DNA of 64,000 nt from JAKZVK01 sp965237575 (lineage in GTDB: Bacteria; Acidobacteriota; Terriglobia; Bryobacterales; UBA6623), in NCBI GenBank assembly GCA_965237575.1, contig CBDEGI010000002.1, positions 1-64,000 on the forward strand, given 5' to 3'. The translations under genes were made by a program, and so were the position numbers. Numbering within the stretch: the first letter of the stretch is position 1; every line of letters begins with the position of its first letter. This document shows positions 46,546-56,067 of the stretch, piece by piece. The notes beneath the pieces are model-generated. The model was not told the origin of the DNA and made no database searches. It worked only from the letters and a program-made list of their open reading frames with translations.

Positions 46546-47049
46546 AGATAGCTTGTTGTGATCGCGACTCAGTTTGCCCCGAGCGTACTGAAGGAACTTT
46601 CGCACAGCCTTCCGTGTGACCACCCGTATGACCCGCGAAACGCCTTCGTCTCCTGTTTGCCAGATCCGCATGCTCCATGACTGCTATGTACCGATCATCT
46701 AGGCGTTATGTAGGGACTTTTTTGCAGGCGCTTTTTCTCCAGTTCGGCTGCTTCAAGTTTGCTGAAAGTTGCCAGGGCGCGCCTGGCCGGCTCGGCCTGG
46801 TCGGTGGCTTTGTAACCGGGATTTCCGTTTTGGCCATCCCGACGCGGTCAGGGTACTCCCATCCGCGGCTCGGATGCAAGACCTTGGTTCTCCTCTCACG
46901 GTCGATGCCCCGTTCGCCCCCGATTCGGTCGCTGAATGCCGCTTCATCGCCGCGTTCCAACTCGCTGGGGGGCTTTTCGCCGACACTGCTCCCTAGTAGT
47001 TCGCTCTTCAGCAACTCGGCGTCTCTTGTCCGTCGCAGCCCGTCGCTAG

Positions 47050-47432
47050 CTACCCGCCTGGCACTGGTAGCGCCGCGAGCCGCCTGAGCATGTCACCGAA
47101 CAGCCGCCGGTTCAGATGCCCCTCCGCCAGCAGCAGCCAGTAATAGCGGGCGTGCTTGACGAGCCGACCGCCCGTCTTCATTAACCTGTGTTGCAAGGTC
47201 GTCAGCGACCAACTCTTGATCCTGCTCGGCAGTCCGAGCCGCCGCCACAAGTTGCCCAGGGTGTAAGCCAGCACGCTCAGTTGCAGCCGCACCTCGTTCG
47301 CTCGAAAGCGATGGCACGACAGCCGCGTCCAGCTCGTGGCCTGCTTGCCTTCCTTGATCCACTGTTCGGCGGTGCCGCGTTTGTTGTAAAAGCACACCAC
47401 CGAGCGGCTCGGCAAGGCCTTGTTGGTTACCA
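47050..47432 (-). pseudogene. IS1380 copy D transposase, C-terminal segment
   Basis: Encodes NKALPSRSVVCFYNKRGTAE through RRLAALPVPGG-stop. It is separated from the rest of the gene by the nested element. The frame upstream of residue NKA runs into the nested IS. Confidence 0.8.
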
Positions 47433-49240
47433 CCTGAATTATGCACTGCGGGGTGCACCGGGGTGCACCTGAGGAGGCCTGTGCCGCAAGGGACCATTGG
47501 GGGACCCCCGAAAACATGGGGTAAAAAGGTAGGCTGGCGAAGATTCCCGCTTCGCCAACCGACCCCAAGGAGGTCACCCAAATGGTTACCAAACGAAAAC
47601 AGCATAGCTCCCCAAGGCCCGTCAAACAAGGCCGGGGCGCGAGGGCCTCGCGGCCCAATAAAATCGGGGCTTCCACGCCTTATCACTTCCGCGGCAAGAA
47701 TCTGACTCCCTACGGCGGCTTGCTGCCCGTCGCCACCCTGCTCGAGAAACTCGACTTCCAAGCGCTGCTGGAAGAAACCATCACGACCAAACGAATCACC
47801 CGAGCCATGAGCCCCTACCAGTTTGTGCTGGCCCTCGTGCTCGGCCTCTATGTCGGCTTTGCGCAGCTCAACCAACTCCGCTTCATCGCTCGCGATCCCA
47901 TCCTGACCGGCATCTTAAAAGTGACACGGCTGCCACCGCAGTCCACGCTGTGGCGCTTTCTGGCCTCGCTGCACCTCAACGTGGCCCAGCAGATTCTTTC
48001 CATCCAGCGCCAGCTGCGAGAACGAGTCTGGGCCGCGGCCCACGTGAAATTGGAGACGGTGACGCTGGACACCGACACCACCGTGCACACGCTCTACGGC
48101 CGCCAGATGGGCGGGCGCAAGAGCTACAACCCCAAGAACAAGGGCAAGCGCAGCTACCAGCCGATACTGACCTTCCTGGCCGAGACGCGCGAGTACCTGA
48201 TGGGCGGGTTGCGCGGCGGCGACCGGCCCACGGGCCAACAGATCGCCGCCCACCTGAAGAGCGCTTTCCGGGCTTTGCCGGCCGGCGTGAAGAAGATCTT
48301 GGCGCGGGCCGATGCCGGCTTTTATTGCTGGGAGGCGGTGGCGGCCTACGAGCAAGCGCGTTGTCAGTTCGTCATCGTGGCGCGCAAGACGCGGCGACTG
48401 GTCGAGCAGTTGCAGCAAGCCGAATGGAAGCCCTCGCCCCACAGCGACGCTGAAGCGGAGTGCGAATTCCTCTACCAGCCGGAGGGCTGGGCCCATGCTT
48501 GCCGCTTTGTCGCGCTGCGGTATGAGAAGGAGCCGGAAACCGACGAGGTCGAGCAATATCAGTTGTTCGCCACCAGCAGCTATACCTACCGCGTGTTTGT
48601 GACCAATCTCGCCGAGCCAATCGCGGCGGTGGTGTGGTTTTACAACCAGCGGGCCGGGGCCGAGAACCTCATCAAAGAAGCCAACAACGACGCCGGGCTG
48701 GCGGCCCATCCTTCGCGCCGCTTTGACATGAACCGCAATCACTTTCAGTTGGTCATGCTGGCCTACAACCTCAACTGCTGGCTGCTGCTGTTCCAACGCG
48801 AAGCCGACGCCACCCCGGAGAAGCTGCGGCACACCACCCTGGCGACGGCGCGGCTGCGCTTTCTGTTCCTGGCGGCCAAGATCTGGCGACACGCCGGACG
48901 AACGGGCGTCAGCTACAGCGATCAGTACCAGGAGAAGGGCCTGTTTGAGCGGCTGATGCGACGGCTGCGGGCGATGGCGCCGCCGGGATCGAGCTTCGCG
49001 CCGGTGGTGGAGGGTGCGCTGAGTTGAGGGGCGCTATGCATAAAATTTTATGCACTCGCCGCAACGTACTGGGAACACGCCGCTTGCCAGCTCGCTTTTG
49101 CCCGCCGGGATCGGGAGGCGGCTCAAACGGGGAGGGAAACCGCAGAAAAGACGACTTGCGACATTATTGAGTTGACACCACTGCCGCTACCGCCACAACT
49201 CCATCGCCGATGGCTACGCCGAATCTGTGCATAATTCAGG
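47433..49240 (+). mobile_element. IS1380 family element of a second group (nested)
   Basis: An 1808-base element with perfect 14-base terminal repeats CCTGAATTATGCAC / GTGCATAATTCAGG and a 5-base target duplication TACCA (47428-47432 and 49241-49245). It is inserted in the transposase gene of IS1380 copy D. A second, nearly identical copy starts at 63503. A 24-base direct repeat-like GGGGTGCACC motif follows the left end. Confidence 0.95.
47582..49027 (+). CDS. IS1380 family transposase (second group)
   Basis: A 481-residue intact DDE transposase: LTPYGGLLPVATLLEKLDFQ, LRFIARDPILTGILKVTRLP, first Asp in VTLDTDTTVHTLYGRQMGGR, second Asp in ILARADAGFYCWEAVAAYEQ and the IS1380 signature WFYNQRAGAENLIKEANNDA with Glu. 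AAGGAGG lies upstream of ATG 47582. Both ends and the frame are complete, so this element is probably active. Confidence 0.92.
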   Translation: MVTKRKQHSSPRPVKQGRGARASRPNKIGASTPYHFRGKNLTPYGGLLPVATLLEKLDFQALLEETITTKRITRAMSPYQFVLALVLGLYVGFAQLNQLRFIARDPILTGILKVTRLPPQSTLWRFLASLHLNVAQQILSIQRQLRERVWAAAHVKLETVTLDTDTTVHTLYGRQMGGRKSYNPKNKGKRSYQPILTFLAETREYLMGGLRGGDRPTGQQIAAHLKSAFRALPAGVKKILARADAGFYCWEAVAAYEQARCQFVIVARKTRRLVEQLQQAEWKPSPHSDAEAECEFLYQPEGWAHACRFVALRYEKEPETDEVEQYQLFATSSYTYRVFVTNLAEPIAAVVWFYNQRAGAENLIKEANNDAGLAAHPSRRFDMNRNHFQLVMLAYNLNCWLLLFQREADATPEKLRHTTLATARLRFLFLAAKIWRHAGRTGVSYSDQYQEKGLFERLMRRLRAMAPPGSSFAPVVEGALS

Positions 49241-49245
49241 TACCA

Positions 49246-50217
49246 GGAAGCCGGGTCGCGCAAACAACTCGCCGGGATGAAGCTCGACCTTGGCGACGAT
49301 CCGTCGGGGCTTGGACCAGCTCGCGGCTTGGTAGCGGAAGCTCTTGTAGCGCACCAGCGGCTTGGCGCTCGGCCTGCCCGGCGGACGGAACAGAATATCT
49401 TCGATCTCCAACTCCAGGTTCTTGTTGGCCGGCATGCGAATCACATAGTCCACGCCACGCTGCTCCAACGCTTCGTAAATCTCCGGCTTGGCGAAGGCGG
49501 CGTCGGCCCGGAACGTCACGTGTTTCCCTTCGGCCTGTTGGCGCTCGATCTCGGGCAGCAGCAACTCGTCCCAGTCCTCGGCGCTGGAGACGTTGCCCGC
49601 TCGCAGTTTCGCCGCCAGACAATCGCCGTGCTGGTTGAACAGCAACAGCGGGTGCTAGCAGGTGGACTCGAAGTGCCCGTTGTAGGCACTGCCTTCCTGC
49701 TGACCGTGGACCTGCCTTCCTGCTGACCGTGGACCGGGCTCTCGGTGGAGTCCATATCGAGCACGACGCGCTCGGACTGGTCCTGCGCTTCGGCTTGAGC
49801 GACCAACTCGCGGTTCACCGCCATCAACCCAAGCAGGTTCTCTTCACTGGCCAGCAGCTCTGCCTCAAAACTTTGCCGTCGCGAGGTGAGCGCCCCACCG
49901 CGATCCCAGTTTTTCTTCGAGCCCAGCAAGCGAAACGTCGGATCGGCGGAGACACGAACGGCATCGTTGAGGTCCTCGTAGCCTGCGAGTCGGCTGTAGA
50001 CCGACTGTCGCACCAGATCGGCCAGCGGGAACTTCTTGTTCGAGCCTTGTCGCGAATCCGTCAGATGCTCGTCGATCAGCTTGCCCACTCCGAGCCGCTC
50101 GTCCAGTTCTCGGACGAGAAGAAGCCCGCCATCGGAGGTCACCCGCGAGCCTTGGAAATCGACCTTCAGAAATCCGTTGAACGATAGCTGAAATGCCCTC
50201 TGCTCTTTGTCACCCAC
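49246..50217 (-). pseudogene. IS1380 copy D transposase, N-terminal segment with amber and duplication
   Basis: Starts MGDKEQRAFQLSFNGFLKVD at 50217 and runs to MDSTESPVHGQQEG. There a 23-base tandem duplication (CTGCCTTCCTGCTGACCGTG plus GAC, about 49689-49734) shifts the frame. The continuation has TAG after FESTC in place of the conserved tyrosine, exactly as in copy E, and then reads to FARPGFLV before the nested element. Confidence 0.85.
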
Positions 50218-50627
50218 TGGGTGTCGCCCTCCCGCTCTCTTGTGCTGCGCTCAAACCCGCATCTGTAAGGGCGCTGAGAGTGCCCGGTTGGTTAGCAGGC
50301 GACGGTCAAATCGGAAATCCGGGTGTAAAGGCGTGCGAGCAGGTAAAAAACCCGTTTGTTGTCGGGCGCTAACCGTTCTGCCGTCTTGAGTTGGGCTAGC
50401 GCTCGATCGAAGCTCTGAAGGTCCAAGTAGACCTGTGCAAGCTTCAAACGGACTTCAAAATCTTCGGGCTTCTCCTCGGACACGCGTTCGAGAAACCGAA
50501 TGGCCTGCTGCCCGTTTCCTTCATCGGCCAGCAGGTGCCCCATGGTCAGGTTGGCGAGGGTGTGTCCGGGGTCCAGCTTGAGTGCCATTTCCAGTGAGTG
50601 CTTCGCCGTGGTGGAATTCCCGAGTAA

Positions 50628-51923
50628 GGAATCGTCAGGGAATAACGTTTCCGTATTGAGGGCCTCGCGGAAGGAGGCCATAGTTCCAGTCTCCATGGAA
50701 TTCTTCTCGCCGCAGTTGCAGCTCAGCCATCTGTTTGTCAGAGATCTTGATTCCTTTGGGATACAGATTCGTATCCAGTTGACTCTCCACTCGCAGGCCG
50801 TTCTTGGTGGTTGTGGCCGCGATCAGATTGATGATCACCTCGTGATTCACCAACGGCTTGCCACGCCAGTTCTGACTGATCGCCGAGAACAAGCGGTGCT
50901 CAATCTTGTTCCACTTGCTCGTGCCCGGCGGAAAGTGGCAGACCGCAATGCGCAACTCCGTTTCGTCGGCCAGCTTCTGTAATTCCCATTTCCAGAGTCG
51001 CACCCGCGCCCCATTGCTGCCGCCGGCATCGGCGGTGATCAGCAGTTTCCGAGCCCGCGGATAGCAGCGCCGACCCATCGAATACCACCAGCGCCGAATG
51101 CTCTCCACGGCAAAAGCCGAGGTGTCATGATCCGCTCCGACACTGACCCAGCCGCTGTTGCGCCCCAGGTCGTAGACGCCGTAGGGCGCTACTTTCCCCC
51201 ACTCCTTGCTCGGGAAATCGTGTACGCCAACCCTTTCCGGTTCTCCTTGCGGCCGCCATTCCCGCCCGCCGTTCTTAAACTCGCCCACCCGTTCCTTCTT
51301 CTTCGTGTCCACCGAGATCACCGGCTGACTCTGCAACAGCTGCTGCTGCACCCGCTCATTGATGTATTCGAACTGGGCGTTGCGGTCGGGATGCTGCTTG
51401 CCTTCGAGCGTCTTGCGGTTCGCCTGCAGGCGGTAGCCCATGGCCCGCAGCAACTCCGCCACGGTCTGACGATTCGTCTGGCGCCCGCCTCGATTCAACT
51501 CTTCGGCCAGTTTGCGGACGCTCTTGCAGGTCCAGCGCAACGGCGATTGCGGGTCGCCTCGCGTGACCGGATCCAGCAATCTCTCCAACTCCTGCTGCAA
51601 CTTCGGATCGCGTTCGATCGCTCTCTTGCGGCCGCCTCCCGTACGACGCACTCGGCCCACCGGCGGAGGCGAGACCGCCTGCTTCAACTCCGCTATCCCT
51701 TTTCGGATCACCGGCCGCGATACGCCGGTCGCTCTTGAAACCGCCGAAATCCCGCCCCGCCCGATGGCTGCACTTTCCGCCGCGACCATCAGCCGCCTGG
51801 AGCGCTCGTCGAGCACTGCCGCCAGAGCCGTGAAGCGAGACTTGATTCCTGCCAGGTCCGCCATCTCCCACAGGATAGCTCAAAACCACTTCCTAAATGG
51901 AAATGTTATTTGCTGACGACCCC
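50628..51923 (-). mobile_element. ISAzo13 family element, complete
   Basis: A 1296-base element with 25-base imperfect terminal repeats (GGAATCGTCAGGGAATAACG... and GGGGTCGTCAGCAAATAACA...) and a 3-base target duplication TAA (50625-50627 and 51924-51926). Its insertion interrupts the TPR gene, whose frame is restored on removal. Confidence 0.88.
50635..51864 (-). CDS. ISAzo13 family transposase
   Basis: A 409-residue intact transposase. An N-terminal helix-turn-helix (ISAVSRATGVSRPVIRKGIA) is followed by LRWTCKSVRKLAEELNRGGR, a first Asp in PVISVDTKKKERVGEFKNGG, GWVSVGADHDTSAFAVESIR, a second Asp in KLLITADAGGSNGARVRLWK, HFPPGTSKWNKIEHRLFSAI (Glu region), and the C-terminal block EFHGDWNYGLLPR typical of the family. 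No lesions are seen, so it may be active. Confidence 0.93.
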   Translation of the reverse strand: MADLAGIKSRFTALAAVLDERSRRLMVAAESAAIGRGGISAVSRATGVSRPVIRKGIAELKQAVSPPPVGRVRRTGGGRKRAIERDPKLQQELERLLDPVTRGDPQSPLRWTCKSVRKLAEELNRGGRQTNRQTVAELLRAMGYRLQANRKTLEGKQHPDRNAQFEYINERVQQQLLQSQPVISVDTKKKERVGEFKNGGREWRPQGEPERVGVHDFPSKEWGKVAPYGVYDLGRNSGWVSVGADHDTSAFAVESIRRWWYSMGRRCYPRARKLLITADAGGSNGARVRLWKWELQKLADETELRIAVCHFPPGTSKWNKIEHRLFSAISQNWRGKPLVNHEVIINLIAATTTKNGLRVESQLDTNLYPKGIKISDKQMAELQLRREEFHGDWNYGLLPRGPQYGNVIP

Positions 51924-52447
51924 TAATTGCTGTGCGTACCCGGTCCAGAAGTGGGCGCGGGCGGAGGCCGGGCTCAGTTTCGCCGCGAGTTGAAACTGTT
52001 CCAGCGCGTCCTGAAACCTCGACCGATTCCAGTACGCTTCCCCGAGCAGTAAACGAAAAAGGGTGCTGCTAGGATCAGCCTTCGTCTTGTCGACAAAGGT
52101 GTCAATGGCCTGGTCGAACTGGCCGCTTACCGCAAGCGCCTTAGCCAGGCTCTCCCAAGCTTCCGGAACGGGATTCAGCTCGGTCGCTTGGGTGAGCACT
52201 TCGACCGCTTTAGGGTTTTCTGTTTTCAGGTAAGCCTCGCCGAGTAGCTTCGCCAGCCCGTAAGAAGGCGGCAGCAGTGCATATGCCTGCTCCAACTCCA
52301 CGAGAGCTTCCGAATCGCGCTGGTTTTCAGAGTGGACTGCTGCTTGCTGAAGATGAGCCATACCTTGTCGGTGACGCTCGCTGAGTGGGGGGCCCTGCGC
52401 CTGCGCTGCGTAGCTCAGGGAGACGAGGACGCAAGGAAGCCACGGTC

Positions 52448-54183
52448 TCATCGCAAACTCTGATTGGGGCTCAGAACCTGCCCCGCGCCTTCTTTAATCG
52501 TAAGAAACTGATCGGCGTCGACGCCCTGGAGCCGATCGATCTTACCGGAGGGCCAGAGAATCTTCACGAGATCTACCTTGTCTGCGCGGCCCAAACCAAA
52601 GTACAGCCTGGGATCGGAGCTTGACAGGTAACTCATGCCTCCCTTCGCTTGGGCGTACTGAACACGTCCGCCCGCGACCACCTTGATACGCGCGCCAATG
52701 CCGTCCCGGTTGCTGGTCACGCCGTGGAGGGAGAGGGCCAGCCAGTGGTGATCGTTAGCTAGATCGTTTCGGACGAGCTCGCCTCGCTGACCATTGTTGG
52801 ACACGAGCAGATCGATGTCGCCGTCATTGTCGAAGTCACCTATCGCCAAGCCGCGGCCCACGGTGGGCTTGAAAAAAAAGAACCCAAGGTGTCACTAACA
52901 TTACGAAACCGTCCTTGAACGTTGCGGAACAGCATCTTCTTTTCCGCATACTGGACCGCCGGTCGATAGTGGCTGACATTGTCAAGAACGTGTCCGTTGA
53001 CGATCAAGAGATCCTGCTCGCCGTCGAGATCGAAATCGACGAAGCGCGTTCCGAAACCGCTGTTCAGAACCCCTGCGCGGCCCAAACCCGAAAGCATCGT
53101 GGCGTCCACAAAGTCCATGTCACCGCGATTCTGATACAGACGGTCAAGCTCGAAGTCTAGATGAGTGACGAAGATGTCGAGCAGGCCGTCCCCGTTGAAG
53201 TCGGCCGCATCGACTCCCATCCCGGCCTCAGCAGCTCCATCCTGGCTGTAACCGGTCCCCGATAGGAGCGTAACATCTTCAAACGTTCCGTCTTGCTTGT
53301 TGAGGTAGAGCAGATTACGAATGGAGTCGTTGGCAATAAAAATATCCACCCACCCATCGTTGTCAAAATCGGCCGCGACGACACCGAGGCCTTTCGCCCT
53401 TTCGCCTTCGAGGCCGGCTGCCTTGCTCACGACGGTAAAGGTGCCATCTTGATTGCTGTGGTAAAGCGTGGGGTGGACTCCGTCATAGTTTTGCGGGTGG
53501 CAATACATACGAGCCCCAGCCTCGCGCTCCCCGCAATAGGTATTACGGCCATAGTCGTAATCGAGATAGTTCGCGACGATCAAGTCAAGGTGACCGTCGT
53601 TGTCATAGTCAAACCAAGCAGCGGCACTACCCCACTGACCTCGGTTGGCGACGCCCGCGCGGTCAGTGACGTCCGTGAAGGTACCATCGCGATTGTTGTG
53701 GTAGAGAGTGGACGAGCCGTAGCCGCTGATGTACAAGTCCGGATAGCCGTCGTTGTCAAAATCGCCGGCGAAGGCTCCCATCCCGAAGCCGCGGTTGGAT
53801 CCCACGCCAGCCTCCGCGGTGACCTCCGCAAACGTGCCGTCCCCGTTGGATCGATAGAGCGCGTTCTTGGGTGCCTTCTCCGGCCGGTACGAAGGCGTCG
53901 GGCCGCCGTTCACAAAAAAGACGTCCAGGAAACCGTCTTGGTTGTAATCCAAAAACGCACACCCGGAGCCCATGGTTTCGACTAAGTATTTCTCCTCCGA
54001 TTTCGCGTTACTGTGCTCGAATCGTATGCCGGCCTCATCGGTTACATCGACAAACGACCCACTCGCGCAAGCTGCCACTGCCAACAGCATCCACGTCGGA
54101 CGAACCAGAGACGCCCTGAAAGATCCCCTCTCCCTGTTCGGCCGATCGCCGGCGGGCTGCGCGAAACCAATCAGTCTCTTCAC
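52448..54183 (-). pseudogene. CRTAC1-type FG-GAP/UnbV protein with an A8-tract frameshift
   Basis: From 54183 the frame encodes a secretory N-terminus (PTWMLLAVAACASGS) and seven FG-GAP units (CAFLDYNQDGFLDVFFVNGG; AGDFDNDGYPDLYISGYGSS) as far as SDTLGSFF. The frame then shifts at an A8/T8 run (52872-52879), and GRGLAIGDFDNDGDIDLLVS plus the UnbV domain (HHWLALSLHGVTSNRDGIGA; MSYLSSSDPRLYFGLGRADK) continue to 52448. Length 1736 is one base short of a multiple of three. The lesion could be a slippage mutation or a base-calling error. The stop overlaps the TPR gene start by four bases. Confidence 0.88.
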
Positions 54184-54240
54184 GTCGTGTACCTACTGAC
54201 TCTCTCGAATTATGCTGACAGGATCCATGTTTAGATGTAG

Positions 54241-54260
54241 CGGCACGGTATGCCGTGCCC
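54241..54260. other. small inverted repeat
   Basis: GGCACGGTATGCCGTGCC (roughly 54241-54258) can form a perfect stem of seven to eight pairs. It lies between the divergent CRTAC1 gene and the receptor fragment, at the point where the receptor gene loses its 5' part. Confidence 0.5.
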
Positions 54261-54284
54261 CTGGACTTTGGACCGTAGGCCTCC

Positions 54285-55304
54285 GTGGGTGGAGTCGCGC
54301 GAGTCCCCAGACCGACCGCCGTGTCTAATAACCTTAAGGGGGGCTATGTCCATCAATGGTCGATTGGCCTCCAGAGGGAGATGTTCGCCGGAACGGTACT
54401 CGATGTCGCGTATGTCGCCAATCGTGGTATCAGCACGGTGCATTCGTGGAATCCGAACTTCGTTGGTGCCGGACTAGGCCCGACAGCCTCCAGCCGCAGG
54501 TTCCCGCAGTTACAGAACATTAGCTACGTTAGTAATGTGGGGCAGTCCTGGTACGACTCGCTTCAGGTGAGAATGGAGCGGCGCTTCAATGGCGGTTTCA
54601 ATTTCGTCGGTCCTTACACTTGGGGCAAGTCGAACACCATTGGCTGTGTCGTCGGCTCACAAAACGAATGTCAAGGCTTTCGCAACCCAACCAACTTTAG
54701 GTTGGACAAAGGTCCAGGGCCTGCCGATATTCGCCACCGGCTGGTCGTGAGTAGCGTTTTTGAGCTGCCGTTCGGCCAAGGAAAGCGCTTCGGGGGCAAC
54801 GCCTCCCGAGCGGGCGACTTCATTCTTGGGGGGTGGCAGATTTCGGGCATCGCTACTTTCCAAAGCGGGAATCGCCTGACGCCCGCTCTGACCTTTAACA
54901 ACAGCAACGCGGGCGGAAACCGGCCGGACCAGATCGGGGACCCGATGGCGAACGCTGCCAGGACCTTGGACAACTGGTTTGACCATACGGTTTTCGTCAA
55001 TCCGCCAACGCTGCAGCAAGTTTTGGATTCCGGACAGGATCCGTACCGATCCATAGGCAATGCCGGGCGTGGGAGTATCGTCAGCCCGGGCCTCATCTGG
55101 GACATCGGGATCATGAAACGCTTCTCCTTGCCCTGGGAGGGCCATACGATACAGTGGCGAACGGAGATGTTCAATGCCTGGAATCACCCGAACTTTGGCA
55201 ATCCGAATATATCGCTGCCGTTTGTCTCGGGTTCGACAGGCACGATTCGAAGCACCTCGGTGCCGAACCGTACGATTCAGCTTGCGCTGCGGTACGACTT
55301 CTGA
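54285..55304 (+). pseudogene. TonB-dependent receptor (Oar-like), C-terminal fragment
   Basis: About 330 residues of an outer-membrane beta-barrel, roughly the last third of the 1000-1200-residue Acidobacteria Oar-like receptors: YVHQWSIGLQREMFAGTVLD VAYVANRG, RFNGGFNFVGPYTWGKSNTI, ADIRHRLVVSSVFELPFGQG, GWQISGIATFQSGNRLTP, and WRTEMFNAWNHPNFGNPNIS ending in aromatic LALRYDF. The plug domain and most of the barrel are missing upstream of about 54320. These receptors import glycans or proteins' breakdown products; this one cannot function. Confidence 0.88.
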
Positions 55305-56067
55305 AGCGAAAGCATCGATGAAAGGTTTGGCTCGGGAACCCGTTCGGCTCCCGAGCCATTCTTGTCAGAGGCGTCGAGACCGAGCCGTGATCGTCAGGGA
55401 GCAGTGCGAGGCGAGGCCAGCCGCCCCGAAGAAGACTATACTTTCAACATGCGGCTGAAGGCAGTTTTTCGCCGCGGGTGCGGGTGCTGCCTTAGCTGTG
55501 TCGGCGAACTCGGTTCCGACGCCATTCTTCGTCGATGCCACGGAAGCTTCCGGGCTCATCTTTCACCACCAAAACTCCAAGACGTCGCGCAAGTACCTCC
55601 CCGAGACGATGGCAGGCGGTGTCGCTGTTCTCGATGTCGACAGCGATGGCTGGATGGACGTCTTCTTCGTCAACGGTGCCGAGCTGACGGTGCCTCATCC
55701 GGATGGAGAAGAACCGAAGAAATCGGACCCCAAGTTCTGGAATCGCCTTTTCCGGAACAACACGGATGGAACATTCAGCGACGTGACGGTCGAATACGGC
55801 CTCCAAGGCCGCGGCTATGGAATGGGCGTTGCGGCGGGTGGTTACGACAACGACGGAGACGCGGATCTCCTCGTTGCAAATTTCGGCACCGAGGACCACC
55901 CGTCCTCAATTCTGTATCGCAATGAATCCGGCAAGAAGTTCGTTGACGTGACCGAGCGCTCGGGTATCGAGACCCAAGGCTGGACCAGCAGCGCCGGCTT
56001 CGTCGACTACGACCATGACGAATACCTGGACCTCTTCGTTTGCCGCTTCGTGAAGTGGAGCTTTGGT

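Larger units (their letters stand above)
46816..50323 (-). mobile_element. IS1380 family element, copy D, carrying a nested IS
   Basis: Ends CCGGGATTTCCGTTTTGGCC (46816) and CCCGGATTTCCGATTTGACC (read inward from 50323) are flanked by the 5-base duplication TGTAA (46811-46815 and 50324-50328). Length 3508 equals the 1672 bases of copy E plus the 1808-base nested IS, its 5-base duplication and a 23-base tandem duplication. The transposase is disabled three ways: nested IS at 47433, the 23-base duplication near 49700, and an amber codon near 49656. Confidence 0.93.
46695..52451 (-). pseudogene. exported TPR protein split by ISAzo13 and IS1380 insertions
   Basis: Removing ISAzo13 (50628-51923 plus TAA) and IS1380 copy D (46816-50323 plus TGTAA) leaves 945 bases, an uninterrupted 314-residue protein. 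It starts with a signal peptide (MRPWLPCVLVSLSYAAQAQG), contains about seven TPR units (AKLLGEAYLKTENPKAVEVL; AQVYLDLQSFDRALAQLKTA), joins GYAQQ to LLGNSTTAKHSLEMALKLDP at the first insertion and LARLY to KATDQAEPARRALATFSKLE at the second, and ends at 46695. Its start overlaps the stop of the CRTAC1 gene at 52448, so the two formed an operon. Confidence 0.88.

Noticed and set aside
47050..47676. Fusion protein joining a novel N-terminus (MEAPILLGREAL) to the IS1380 C-terminus, and the same N-terminus on IS1595 at 63746
   Set aside because: The shared N-terminus is antisense DNA of the inserted second-group IS1380 element in both places.
53293..53985. Long plus-strand frames opposite the CRTAC1 genes (also 20614-21348)
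   Set aside because: They are antisense shadows of the regular D-x-D-G repeats, lack ribosome sites and have no recognisable domains.
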